From Fidelibacterota bacterium (GTDB taxonomy: Bacteria; Fidelibacterota; Marinisomatia; SCGC-AAA003-L08; JACNLC01): a DNA stretch of 64,000 nucleotides. Position numbers and translations under genes: made by a program. Location of the stretch: assembly GCA_018657495.1 (NCBI GenBank), contig JABHXA010000009.1, forward strand, positions 1-64,000. Direction: 5' to 3'. Positions 1 through 7,980 of this stretch are shown in pieces; position 1 is the stretch's first letter, and every line of letters begins with the position of its first letter. The notes below the pieces were generated by a model, which ran no database searches, was not told where the DNA came from, and saw only the letters and a program-made list of their open reading frames with translations.

Positions 1-1011
1 GTTGTCGTTAACATATCCATAGAAATCAAGTGGTTCCGGAATGACACCAATGGATTTAACAGACTTTTTAGTTGGAACCGATTCGACATATTCCACATTT
101 AGTAACAATTCCTCAAGGTCATTTTCATCACTTGCTTTTAAATGATCCGTGACATCATACCCTTCTGGAAATCCTTCAGGCCAGTGACAAACGCCAATCC
201 TCATTTCAGGGAATCGCCTTTTTAATTCTATTGCACCTTTCATTGACCCGTTCTGCCCTGCATCACCCTGATCATATACAAATTTTATATGTTTCGCAGG
301 TTCAATTTGTGTAAGATTTTTTGGAAGGGAAAGCGCTCCGGTACTGCTTGATACAGCTTGATAGCCATTTGACAGCAGCGTCACCGCGTCTTTTTCACCC
401 TCTGCAAAAAGAATTAGTTTGTTAAAATCAAAGTCTTTTATCAGGGGAAGAGGATATAATACGCATTGTCCGTGCCCTTTAATTGAATGAGGAGCTTTAC
501 CCAACTTAGATTTATGAAATTTGATATTGATCGGTATAAAATCTTCATTTAGAATGGGGTATGTAAAGCATTTTTTTTCAGGACAATGACCGATTAGTAA
601 CTCATTCACTATTTTCTTTATCCATGGAGAGGGTGGATTCAATATAGAATAATTATCCATTAAATAATAATGAGATTCCAATACTTTATCCTCATCCTTA
701 CCTTCCAACACAGCAGGGAGGGTGGAGCGAATAAGCGAGGTTTTTATATGCTCAGGCCTTGATATCGGATATCTCATTTTATAGCCAGTATCACCGTTTT
801 TTGAATATGGTCTTGGATCAATTCCGATTGCCTCAGCAAATTGATAAGCGTCACCGCTTCCACATCCGGCAAAACAATGCCATATGCCTTTATCGGTATT
901 AAATGATAATGAGGCGTTTGTATCATCATGAAACGGACACAATCCTGTCTTATTAACACCCCTTCCAGTAATACCCGAAACATGATTTTTGAATAACAGA
1001 TCATAATCCAT
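1..1011 (-). CDS. CHC2 zinc-finger/TOPRIM primase, mobile-element type (C-terminus beyond left edge)
   Basis: This is an open frame of 337 codons that runs off the left edge, so its C-terminus is missing. Near the N-terminus it has a primase zinc finger: LCPFHDD (C-x2-H) followed by WHCFAGCGSGD (C-x3-C). A TOPRIM domain follows, with LFAEGEKDA and the acidic YDQGDAG motif. These domains suggest an RNA primase acting at a replication fork. The long linker between finger and TOPRIM, the CFAGC form of the finger and the absence of a DnaG core fit phage, plasmid or integrative-element primases rather than housekeeping dnaG. A helicase or ATPase domain may follow outside the window. The ATG at 1011 is preceded by GGAG at a good distance; an upstream ATG at 1023 is also possible. 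It follows two small DNA-binding-type genes in one operon. Confidence 0.85.
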   Translation of the reverse strand, partial: MDYDLLFKNHVSGITGRGVNKTGLCPFHDDTNASLSFNTDKGIWHCFAGCGSGDAYQFAEAIGIDPRPYSKNGDTGYKMRYPISRPEHIKTSLIRSTLPAVLEGKDEDKVLESHYYLMDNYSILNPPSPWIKKIVNELLIGHCPEKKCFTYPILNEDFIPINIKFHKSKLGKAPHSIKGHGQCVLYPLPLIKDFDFNKLILFAEGEKDAVTLLSNGYQAVSSSTGALSLPKNLTQIEPAKHIKFVYDQGDAGQNGSMKGAIELKRRFPEMRIGVCHWPEGFPEGYDVTDHLKASDENDLEELLLNVEYVESVPTKKSVKSIGVIPEPLDFYGYVNDN

Positions 1012-1012
1012 A

Positions 1013-1252
1013 TCAAACTCCATCTACTGACTTTAATAAGTCCCGCCGGCGGAATAAGATGCTTGATTTCGAAGATCCATTAAGTCGGGAGAATTGCAAC
1101 GACCCGTCTGCCATCATTCTGCGAATCGTTGTACGACTGCATCTTAGCAATTCTGCTGCTTCTTGGATAGTAAAGTACTGCTGGACCAATTTACATTCCA
1201 GCATTGATTCAATCCGGGAAAGGCGGGATGCTATTTCTTCATTTAGAACCAA
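1013..1252 (-). CDS. Excisionase/MerR-like helix-turn-helix protein
   Basis: This is a 79-residue protein. After a short helical N-terminus it carries a compact HTH of the excisionase (DNA-binding domain, excisionase family) type: YFTIQEAAELLRCSRTTIRR, then a wing-like stretch ending in LFRRRDLLKS. Such proteins either direct excision of an integrated element or regulate its genes. The start is probably TTG at 1252, with GAGAG just upstream; no ATG gives the full domain. It overlaps the gene before it by 14 nt and ends 1 nt before the primase start, so the three genes look like one transcript. The family is clear, but whether it is an Xis or a regulator cannot be told. Confidence 0.75.
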   Translation of the reverse strand: MVLNEEIASRLSRIESMLECKLVQQYFTIQEAAELLRCSRTTIRRMMADGSLQFSRLNGSSKSSILFRRRDLLKSVDGV

Positions 1253-1451
1253 GGCGCTCTCTGCGTCTATTCAGAAAGGCTTCAATTGTCTTTATGGAAT
1301 CTTTATGTATCATCCGGGGAATTCCTCGGCCTTTGGAAACAAAATTTACAAATTTATTTCGACAAAGGTAATCGAGGTCAAGGGGTCTTAGGTCGGGATA
1401 GTCGTTTAGAATTTCTAAACTTGTTCTATACTTTTCATTATTCGTATCCAT
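1239..1451 (-). CDS. Small hypothetical protein, possibly DNA-binding
   Basis: This is a 70-residue basic protein that I cannot assign to a named family. Its second half (YLCRNKFVNFVSKGRGIPRM, then a helix ending in NRRRERLGSK) resembles the recognition helix and wing of MerR/excisionase-type folds, but there is no diagnostic motif. It is the first gene of the three-gene set that ends in the primase. AGG lies 7 nt before the ATG. A nested palindrome lies 11-32 nt upstream, where an autoregulated operator would be expected. The operon position supports a regulator of the element; that is inference. Confidence 0.5.
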   Translation of the reverse strand: MDTNNEKYRTSLEILNDYPDLRPLDLDYLCRNKFVNFVSKGRGIPRMIHKDSIKTIEAFLNRRRERLGSK

Positions 1452-1461
1452 ATCGGTACCT

Positions 1462-1483
1462 GTTAAAAACGTTTTTCGTTAAC
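1462..1483. repeat. Nested palindrome upstream of the small element operon
   Basis: A perfect 12-bp palindrome AAAAACGTTTTT (1465-1476) sits inside a larger GTTAA/TTAAC inverted repeat. It lies just upstream of the start codon at 1451 and could be an operator for the DNA-binding proteins encoded there. This is positional inference only. Confidence 0.35.
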
Positions 1484-1497
1484 ATATTAATTCACGT

Positions 1498-1525
1498 TTA
1501 TCCACACCTTTAAGAATGTGGACTA
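1498..1525. promoter_or_regulatory. DnaA box and inverted partner
   Basis: TTATCCACA at 1498-1506 matches the DnaA-box consensus exactly. TGTGGACTA at 1517-1525 is an inverted second copy with two mismatches. The surrounding sequence is AT-rich and the neighbouring gene is a primase, so an element-borne replication origin is possible. One exact 9-mer could also be chance. Confidence 0.35.
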
Positions 1526-1766
1526 TTTGCATTTTATTGTCATTGAAAACCGTTAGGCATCCGCATGGGATGAATATCCTGAAGGAATTCTGTTGTTTTA
1601 TTATTTTAGTATGTTCGATTACCTATCATTAGCACTAAACAGACTATTACCTCGTAAACAACAGCAATAATATAGATAGACATCATTATTTTAGTTTAGG
1701 GGTTTTTTATAAAATCGTAAATTTTATTCAGATGAGTGTTGTTTACCATATCCGACTTTTTAAGTC

Positions 1767-1784
1767 GTGTCCCTACTGTGTCCC
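1767..1784. repeat. Direct repeat GTGTCCC x2, 11-bp period
   Basis: GTGTCCC occurs at 1767-1773 and again at 1778-1784, spaced by one helical turn, about 100 nt from the tRNA 3' end. The arrangement resembles arm-type integrase sites beside tRNA attachment sites. No integrase is visible in the window. Confidence 0.4.
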
Positions 1785-1795
1785 GTTTGAATGCA

Positions 1796-1813
1796 CAATA
1801 TTGAGCAATATTG
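1796..1813. repeat. Tandem CAATATTG palindromes, 10-bp period
   Basis: Two identical 8-bp palindromes, CAATATTG, lie at 1796-1803 and 1806-1813 with centres 10 bp apart. They sit between the GTGTCCC repeats and the tRNA terminator. They could bind a dimeric protein such as an excisionase, integrase or repressor. Function is not known. Confidence 0.4.
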
Positions 1814-1832
1814 GATAATCATAGGTAACAAA

Positions 1833-1856
1833 AAACCTTTGCCGTAACAAAGGTTT
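1833..1856 (-). terminator. Rho-independent terminator after tRNA-Arg
   Basis: A 9-bp perfect stem (AAACCTTTG/CAAAGGTTT) with a 6-nt loop is followed on the minus strand by a run of T. It lies 20 nt beyond the tRNA 3' end and should end the tRNA transcript. Confidence 0.8.
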
Positions 1857-1875
1857 CTCGTCGTGAATTGAAGTG

Positions 1876-1949
<74 letters not shown>

Positions 1950-2100
1950 AGAATTTGATCTTAGAATTTTGCAATTTACTCGAATTGCAGAGCAATAAAT
2001 TTAATATGGAAGAAACAATCAACAATATCTTTTCTTATTTCTGACCGAAATTATTTTGTCCTCACTTTGTTTATAGATTCTAAAAAAACTAAATTTACCC

Positions 2101-2841
2101 ATGTCTTCCCCAGTTAATTACCAAATCATAAAGAATGCAATTTTGCTGCAAATGAATCACGGCACTTCAAATGCCTTTGATCTTGAATTAATCGAATGCT
2201 TCAATAAATGTCTTGATGATATTGACAACAGTAGACCCCTTTACATCATCGGCAAAGAAAGATTCTTTTCGTCAGGTTTGAATCTTGTTGAAATGCAGAA
2301 GTTAAATTCTCAGGATTTTGATTACTTTATCAATCAATTTCAGGATCTATTATTTCGAATCCTCACCTATCCCAATATGGTGACCGCATTGATTAATGGT
2401 CATGCTGTAGCAGGGGGATTTATTTTATCATGCGCATGTGATGTAAGATATATTACCAGCAGCCATTTTAAAATTGGTATGAATGAAAAACAAATGAATA
2501 TTTCCCTCCCTCCAGTTCCAATGGCAATTCTGAAAACTGTCTTTGGTAATCAGATAAACAGAATATTAAACCAAGTCAATTTTCTGACACCGGATTCTGA
2601 TATTTTGAGCGAATATTTTTATAAAACTAAATATTTTGAATTAGACAAACTAATCAACAGCCAGATTTATAAAGAGTATAAATCCAAACATCAAACATTT
2701 AGACAGGAAAAGGTTGAAGCGATCAAGAGATATTTATCAGATAATCAAATTCAAATTATGAAGGAATTTAGTCGCTCCTGGTGGACTCAGGAGGCAGTAA
2801 ACAACAGGAATGATATAATCTATAGATTAAAACTTCAATGA
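2101..2841 (+). CDS. Enoyl-CoA hydratase/isomerase (crotonase) family protein
   Basis: This is a 246-residue single-domain crotonase-fold protein. The first oxyanion-hole loop is seen as FFSSGLNL and the second as NGHAVAGGFILSCACDVR. The downstream IGMNEKQMNI segment keeps a Glu in the place used by delta3-delta2-enoyl-CoA isomerases (ECI1-type has IGLNE at this place), whereas hydratases carry a second Glu in a glycine-rich loop that is not seen here. An isomerase acting on unsaturated acyl-CoAs in fatty-acid breakdown is therefore the best guess, with substrate unknown. It stands alone on the plus strand, and its 3' end overlaps the convergent gene by 15 nt. No clear ribosome binding site precedes the ATG. 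Confidence 0.8.
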   Translation: MSSPVNYQIIKNAILLQMNHGTSNAFDLELIECFNKCLDDIDNSRPLYIIGKERFFSSGLNLVEMQKLNSQDFDYFINQFQDLLFRILTYPNMVTALINGHAVAGGFILSCACDVRYITSSHFKIGMNEKQMNISLPPVPMAILKTVFGNQINRILNQVNFLTPDSDILSEYFYKTKYFELDKLINSQIYKEYKSKHQTFRQEKVEAIKRYLSDNQIQIMKEFSRSWWTQEAVNNRNDIIYRLKLQ

Positions 2842-3423
2842 AATATTAAATACCAGCTCATCTTTATTCATTGGGATTAGACTTGAAGTCATACGAACCT
2901 TGGAAGTTTTTCTCTTAAAATATAATACATCGATCATTGAGATAATCCGGTGGGTAATCAACGCCCCGACGGCAAATGAAGTCACTTTTTTTCCTGTAGC
3001 GCTAGTGATTCTCATTTTATCAAATTTGTCCTGATTGCTCTCAGTATCCCATTCCCAGTTGTATCCCGTTTCGCCATTGTATTTTAAGTGAACTTCTCGT
3101 CTCCTGTCTTTGGCAGAATTGAATTCTTCTAAACTCATATAATTACCCATATCGACATAATACTGATATGATTTATTTGCTGTATTTACATTAGCATGAG
3201 ACCTGGCAAATGCTTTGTAATCATCTTCATACCATTCCTTAACATAGCGACTGCCAATGAAGGTTAATAAAATTGCACTTTCTCGAATAAAAAATGATTT
3301 AGCCCGATCTGGCTGCTGCATGCTCAACTGTCCCCATCCCGGAAAAATAGCTGATTTTAATATATCATTACTCGCCGGAAGGATTGTTGATACGAATAGT
3401 AGAGTTAGAATAATTTTTTTCAT
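2827..3423 (-). CDS. Hypothetical exported protein, DUF5683-like
   Basis: This is a 198-residue protein with an N-terminal signal peptide (MKKIILTLLFVSTILPAS). It is followed by KSAIFPGWGQLSMQQPDRAK, a PGWGQ motif typical of the DUF5683 domain found in Bacteroidota and relatives. A hydrophobic helix follows (about 50-60) and a second lies near residues 145-165. The middle is polar and charged. It is probably anchored in the cell envelope; its function is unknown. The start is fixed by the signal peptide and lies 56 nt inside the end of lnt, in another frame, so the two are likely co-transcribed. An AAGGA motif lies about 11 nt before the ATG. Confidence 0.65.
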   Translation of the reverse strand: MKKIILTLLFVSTILPASNDILKSAIFPGWGQLSMQQPDRAKSFFIRESAILLTFIGSRYVKEWYEDDYKAFARSHANVNTANKSYQYYVDMGNYMSLEEFNSAKDRRREVHLKYNGETGYNWEWDTESNQDKFDKMRITSATGKKVTSFAVGALITHRIISMIDVLYFKRKTSKVRMTSSLIPMNKDELVFNISLKF

Positions 3424-4936
3424 CTGTATAATTTTTCCTTAAAATAATTAAAATTCTGATTAATAGAATTAAAATGAGTATACCTGCAAAAACATCTCCA
3501 AATCTTGTATAAAAAGTCTTTTTTGTTTGTGGATATACACTCGAATTTAAAACAATTTGGGCGTTCAATTCAGACATATCCTTTATGTTCCCCAAGGGAT
3601 CAATAATCATTGAGATTCCGGTATTGGCACAACGAATTACCGGTCGACGATTTTCGATTGCCCGGAATATCGCTTGTCTGGAATGCTGCTGTGGCTCAGG
3701 AGCTGTTTCATACCAACCGTCATTCACGACAATAGTTATGAAATTTGCCCCTTCCAGCACAAATTGTCTGATCAGTTTTGGTAATGTCGACTCGAAACAA
3801 ATAACCGCTCCAAATGACCATTCTTTCAGCGGGTAAAGAGTATATTCTTTTCCCCTGATGAAATTCGCCTGACCAAAATTTAAATCACTTAGAGATGGAA
3901 AAACACCTGATAGAGGGACATATTCCGCCATAGGCACAAGCTGGATTTTTTTATATATCCCAAATAATTCTGTCCGGTCAAACATAACAACACTATTATA
4001 CGATAAATATTCTTTATCGATGTAATCGTAATGGGGAATGCCGGTGAGTATTTTACTGGGGCTATTTTTTAGTTCTTCCCGAATATTTCGTAAATATCGC
4101 CGCCCTGATTTTAACAAGTATACTGGTAGGGCTGTCTCAGGCCACACAATCAAATCAATATTTTCCTTCATTGACGGAGTCGACAACTCTATTAACGTAT
4201 TCACATGTTGTATCTTTAAGGAATCTTCCCACTTTTCAGACAAATGAATATTGGGCTGTACTACTGCAGTGGATACAAAATCATTGTTTTGTAATTCCTC
4301 CGTCTCCATAATGATAATTCCTACGATCCATGGAAAGCTAAATATCCCCGCCGTAATTAACCATGTATTTATTTGTTTACTTTTTATTGATTTGTAAATA
4401 GCAATATTGACAAGCAAAATCCAGAATGATACACCGTAAACACCAGTATATTCAGCAATTTGAATCGGGTAGATAAAGGATAATTGTGTATTTGCAATCG
4501 ATACCCATGGAAAGGCCAGTGTGCCGAGACTTCTGAAGTATTCTAATACCGTCCAGACTATGGGAAACGCAAATAATTGACTCGTGGTGCTTTTCTGAAG
4601 AATATACCAGACAACTGCCCCCGGCAGTATCATTATGGAAAGAAAAATAACCGTTGATACCATAGATACCGTAGCAACCCATTGATTGGTCCCAATATTA
4701 AACGCCAGCCAGAAAATAGTAATTAGATGATAGAAAAAACCAAATGTGAAAAATGATAAAATTATTTGCTTAAAATCACGAAGTTTAACGAGTATTTTTA
4801 ACCATGGTATAAAGGCAATCCAGGCGAGGAATCCAAAACCGATGGGTTGTTGTGAGATGCCAAGAATGACTGCAGAGAATATGGCAGTAGATATATAATG
4901 CGGTATTTTTGTTTTTACAAATATTGAAATTGACAT
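3368..4936 (-). CDS. lnt: Apolipoprotein N-acyltransferase
   Basis: Lnt adds the third acyl chain to the N-terminal cysteine of lipoproteins in the inner membrane. The 522-residue protein has about six N-terminal membrane segments, a periplasmic nitrilase-like domain and a final membrane helix. The catalytic triad is visible: Glu267 in VWPETALP, Lys330 in YKKIQLVP and Cys380 in VICFES. The nitrilase signatures VVNDGWY and ENRRPVIRCANTGIS are also present. Length fits the family. A cytoplasmic tail of about 22 residues follows the last helix, and its coding sequence overlaps the signal peptide of the next gene. Having lnt implies a diderm envelope with lipoprotein sorting. Confidence 0.95.
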   Translation of the reverse strand: MSISIFVKTKIPHYISTAIFSAVILGISQQPIGFGFLAWIAFIPWLKILVKLRDFKQIILSFFTFGFFYHLITIFWLAFNIGTNQWVATVSMVSTVIFLSIMILPGAVVWYILQKSTTSQLFAFPIVWTVLEYFRSLGTLAFPWVSIANTQLSFIYPIQIAEYTGVYGVSFWILLVNIAIYKSIKSKQINTWLITAGIFSFPWIVGIIIMETEELQNNDFVSTAVVQPNIHLSEKWEDSLKIQHVNTLIELSTPSMKENIDLIVWPETALPVYLLKSGRRYLRNIREELKNSPSKILTGIPHYDYIDKEYLSYNSVVMFDRTELFGIYKKIQLVPMAEYVPLSGVFPSLSDLNFGQANFIRGKEYTLYPLKEWSFGAVICFESTLPKLIRQFVLEGANFITIVVNDGWYETAPEPQQHSRQAIFRAIENRRPVIRCANTGISMIIDPLGNIKDMSELNAQIVLNSSVYPQTKKTFYTRFGDVFAGILILILLIRILIILRKNYTDEKNYSNSTIRINNPSGE

Positions 4937-5047
4937 AAGGTTATTTTATAATCAAGATATGATTGAGTCTAGCAGGATATGATTCAATATTTATAATGAA
5001 ATTATAATTATGCTGACAATCCGTTTATTTATATATCATCAGATAAA

Positions 5048-5449
5048 CTAATTACTATCCAAATATTCCTGTAGAATTACAGCAGCAGCGATTTGATCAA
5101 TAGATTCTTTTTGATGTATTGATTTTACGCCCTTCTGGAGAAGAATGCCCCTGGCCGCTTTAGTACTCAATCGCTCATCAACAGGAATAACATCAATACC
5201 TAATTGATTTTCAAGCTGGGTGATAAAATCCCTCACTTTCAGGGTCTGCGGAGAATCAACACCTTTCATATTCAGCGGTAATCCTACCACTACTTTCTCT
5301 ACACCATGTTGCTGCACCAGTGTATGGATTTCTTTGAAATAATCGGCAGTTTTCTTTCTGTCGATTACGCTATGTGGGGACGCCACTATTTTCAAAGGAT
5401 CAGAAATTGCTATTCCGATTCTCCGATCCCCAAAGTCTATTCCTAGAAT
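5048..5449 (-). CDS. ruvX: RuvX/YqgF family Holliday junction resolvase-like protein, non-standard start
   Basis: RuvX (YqgF) is an RNase H-fold nuclease linked to 16S rRNA 5' maturation and Holliday junction processing. All three acidic motifs are present: GIDFGDRRIGIA at the N-terminus, VDERLST in the middle and ESIDQIAA near the C-terminus. The first motif lies upstream of the only standard in-frame start, a TTG at 5395 which would remove it. Between the upstream in-frame stop and that TTG there is no ATG, GTG or TTG. ATT at 5449 gives 133 residues, the usual length, and matches where family members start. GAGGA lies further upstream. Either a rare ATT start or a sequence error explains this. 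Last gene of the relA/spoT-HU operon. Confidence 0.85.
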   Translation of the reverse strand: MLGIDFGDRRIGIAISDPLKIVASPHSVIDRKKTADYFKEIHTLVQQHGVEKVVVGLPLNMKGVDSPQTLKVRDFITQLENQLGIDVIPVDERLSTKAARGILLQKGVKSIHQKESIDQIAAAVILQEYLDSN

Positions 5450-5459
5450 TCTGTGAAAA

Positions 5460-5783
5460 TTATTCGTCCTCGTGCCACTCCTGCTGAATCACTTCTCTGA
5501 TAAGTTTTCCAGGTTTGAAATGAATTTTGCGATGTGCGGGTACAAACACTTCTTCATTCGTTCTGGGGTTTCGCGCCCTGGGTTTTGCTTTTGTAGGTTT
5601 CACTTCGAATACACCAAAATTACGAAGCTCTATTCTGGTTCTGCTTTCAGGGACTATAAGAATATCCGTCATAGCTTCAAAAACAGAATCGAGGATTTGC
5701 TTCATCCTGACTTCAGGAATATTCAGTTTTTTTGAAACGACATGAACGATATCCATTCGTGTGTATGTCTTTGTCTTCATCAT
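5460..5783 (-). CDS. HU/IHF family DNA-binding protein
   Basis: This is a 107-residue histone-like protein that bends DNA as a dimer. The helical N-terminus (MDIVHVVSKKLNIPEVRMKQ) is followed by the beta-arm region with RIELRNFGVFEVKP, the RNPRTNEEVFVPAHRKIHFKPG signature and a C-terminal helix. The arm signature with RNP is typical of the whole HU/IHF group, so I do not assign alpha or beta. It is longer than E. coli HU by about 15 residues, partly from an N-terminal extension. Its ATG overlaps the relA/spoT stop by one base (TAATG), showing translational coupling. Confidence 0.9.
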   Translation of the reverse strand: MMKTKTYTRMDIVHVVSKKLNIPEVRMKQILDSVFEAMTDILIVPESRTRIELRNFGVFEVKPTKAKPRARNPRTNEEVFVPAHRKIHFKPGKLIREVIQQEWHEDE

Positions 5784-7978
5784 TACATCCTTTCTAAGTG
5801 AATTAGTCTTGGAATTGTTTTTAATTTTCTCAGGATTCTCTCCAACTGACGGGTATCACGAATATGGAGAATAAAAATGCCTGTTGCAATACCGTCACTT
5901 GATTGAATATTTACACTGACGATATTCAGATCCATAGCCGCCATACGGTCTGCTACATCTCTTAATAAAAGTTTTCGATCTTCAGCGATAATTTTTATTC
6001 TGGCAATAAAAGACTGATTCCTGCTGGTATTCCAATCAACATTAATCAATCTATCCTTATCATGACTAACTGGAAGATTTTTGCAATCAGCTCTGTGAAC
6101 AGTAACGCCACGACCCCTTGTTACAAAACCGACAATATCATCTCCCGGAATTGGATTACAGCATTTGCCAAATTGGAGCATAGTATTGTCAATGCCGTCC
6201 ACTAATATGCCCCTGGAAATCCCTCTGGCTCGACGAATAAATTTTTCAGTCAGACTTTCATCTTGTTCCTGGGCAGGAATTTCCTGAGTATCCGGAACAT
6301 ATTTCTCAAGCAATTTTCTCACGGTCAACTGCCCATTTGCCAGAGCATAGTATAAACCATCAATAGTTGAGAAACCAGCTGCTCCAGGTTCTTTGATAAT
6401 TTCCTTTATTAATGGACTTTTCTTAAGACGACGGATGGTTTTATCCAGCATTTCCTTACCAAGCTCAATACTCTTTTTATACTGTTCCTTTCGGACATAG
6501 CGCTTTATGATTGACTTGGCCTTACCAGTTTTAACAAATTTCAGCCACGCATCACTTGGATGGTGACTATTTGATGTCAAAATCTCGACAGTATCACTAT
6601 TGGATAACCTGGTATTCAGCGGGACCATTTTCCCATTTACTTTTGCCCCGATACAATGATAACCAATCTCAGTATGAACATTAAATGCAAAATCTACTGG
6701 TGTTGAGTCAAGGGGTAATCTGTACAAGTCACCCCTCGGAGAGAATATAAATATTTCTTCCTGAAATAAATCAATTTTGAGTAGATTAAAAAATTCTTTG
6801 GGATCCTTATCCTCGCTCTTTAAGACTTCAACCAGTTCCCGCAGCCATTCGATTTGCTGATTATATTTTGAGTCAGAAGCGGTTACGGATCCCCTCTCTT
6901 TATAGAGCCAGTGTGCTGCCACCCCAACTTCTGCGATATGATCCATTTGATTTGTTCGAATCTGAACTTCTACCAATCTGCCTTTTTTTCCAAACACGGT
7001 AGTATGAAGTGACTGATATCCATTTATTTTTGGCGTTGCAATATAATCCTTAAATCGTTCAATAAGTGGTTTATAGATCATATGGACAATCCCCAAAACC
7101 ATATAACATTCTTCTTTTTTGTCTACAACAATTCTAATAGCCTGCAGGTCAAATATTTCTTCAAACGAACTGTTTCGTTTCTCCATTTTTCTATATATGG
7201 AATAATAATGTTTTGCCCTTCCATAGACATCAACTTCTATATTTTCCGTTTTAAAATGGTCATTTAATGGAATAAGAAAATCTGATATGTATTTTTCCCT
7301 CTGCAATTTTGTAGCATTCACCTTTGTAACCAGATCCTTATACCCCGTCGGATCGATAAAGCTTAGGCAAAGATCCTCAAACTCACCTTTCAGTTTTCCC
7401 ATGCCAAGTCGATGGGCAAGCGGTGCAAAAACATCTCGAGTCTCCCTGGCAATGCGCTGCCGCTTCATCGCCGGCAGATAATTCAAGGTTTTCATGTTAT
7501 GGAGTCGATCGGCAAATTTGATTATGATTACACGCAGGTCCTCAGCAACAAAAAGGAAGAGCCGCATAAAATTCTCTGCCTGTTTCTGTTGCCTGCTGTT
7601 AAATTTTATTCCTGATAATTTTGAGACCCCTGAAACAAGTTCAGCAATAGCGGGATTAAAATTCTCACTAATATCTTCTTTGGTGATAGAAGTGTCTTCG
7701 ATGGTATCGTGAAGTAAACCGGCAATAATGGTATCGTCATCACAATTCCACTCTGCCAGGGTGGCTGCAACTTCTGAGCAATGAACGAAATAGGGTGCAC
7801 CAGATCTTCTTTTCTGTCCAGAATGAGCGTTTTCTCCAAAATCATATGCCTGTATGAGCATCTGAATCCCAGAATCTTCATCAGTCCGGTTATCAAAATT
7901 ATTTAAGATTTTCTGTAATCCCTTTGAATAGCCATCTTTTTGATCAGGAAAATAACTCTTTATTGAAGATAATGGCAT
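5783..7978 (-). CDS. Bifunctional (p)ppGpp synthetase/hydrolase
   Basis: This is a 731-residue RelA/SpoT homologue of the long type. The HD hydrolase domain keeps its metal ligands (His66, His90-Asp91 and the HDTIEDT motif with Glu94-Asp95). The synthetase domain has YGRAKHYYSIYRKM and the RFKD motif at 308-311; RxKD marks bifunctional enzymes, in contrast with ExDD in synthesis-only RelA. A TGS domain (about 408-468) and a C-terminal ACT domain (about 655-731) complete it. It should both make and degrade the stringent-response alarmone from GTP/GDP and ATP. It follows dnaB by 2 nt and is coupled to the HU gene, in an operon that also holds gmk, the source of GDP. Confidence 0.95.
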   Translation of the reverse strand: MPLSSIKSYFPDQKDGYSKGLQKILNNFDNRTDEDSGIQMLIQAYDFGENAHSGQKRRSGAPYFVHCSEVAATLAEWNCDDDTIIAGLLHDTIEDTSITKEDISENFNPAIAELVSGVSKLSGIKFNSRQQKQAENFMRLFLFVAEDLRVIIIKFADRLHNMKTLNYLPAMKRQRIARETRDVFAPLAHRLGMGKLKGEFEDLCLSFIDPTGYKDLVTKVNATKLQREKYISDFLIPLNDHFKTENIEVDVYGRAKHYYSIYRKMEKRNSSFEEIFDLQAIRIVVDKKEECYMVLGIVHMIYKPLIERFKDYIATPKINGYQSLHTTVFGKKGRLVEVQIRTNQMDHIAEVGVAAHWLYKERGSVTASDSKYNQQIEWLRELVEVLKSEDKDPKEFFNLLKIDLFQEEIFIFSPRGDLYRLPLDSTPVDFAFNVHTEIGYHCIGAKVNGKMVPLNTRLSNSDTVEILTSNSHHPSDAWLKFVKTGKAKSIIKRYVRKEQYKKSIELGKEMLDKTIRRLKKSPLIKEIIKEPGAAGFSTIDGLYYALANGQLTVRKLLEKYVPDTQEIPAQEQDESLTEKFIRRARGISRGILVDGIDNTMLQFGKCCNPIPGDDIVGFVTRGRGVTVHRADCKNLPVSHDKDRLINVDWNTSRNQSFIARIKIIAEDRKLLLRDVADRMAAMDLNIVSVNIQSSDGIATGIFILHIRDTRQLERILRKLKTIPRLIHLERM

Positions 7979-7980
7979 AA

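Larger units (their letters stand above)
1452..1875. other. Non-coding edge of the element next to tRNA-Arg
   Basis: This 424-nt AT-rich stretch has no convincing gene. It contains, from left to right, a nested palindrome upstream of the 1451 start codon, a consensus DnaA box with an inverted partner, a hairpin CGACTT/AAGTCG at about 1752-1767, two GTGTCCC direct repeats, two tandem CAATATTG palindromes, and the tRNA terminator. The density of short repeats between a tRNA 3' end and primase and excisionase genes is what an attachment region or origin would look like. No integrase gene is present. A short open stretch of about 40 codons on the minus strand (about 1700-1820) has no start codon and could be chance. 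Confidence 0.5.

Noticed and set aside
774-1016. 80-codon open frame on the minus strand
   Set aside because: It is another frame of the primase gene, whose zinc finger and TOPRIM motifs read clearly through the same DNA.
1059-1391. 110-codon plus-strand frame in the element
   Set aside because: Opposite to two overlapping minus-strand genes, one with a clear HTH domain.
1700-1820. About 40-codon open stretch on the minus strand next to the tRNA, considered as an integrase remnant
   Set aside because: No start codon and no catalytic Arg-His-Arg-Tyr motif; too short to claim.
4955-4984. Direct repeat GATATGATT x2 upstream of lnt
   Set aside because: Short and AT-rich; no known motif and no independent support.
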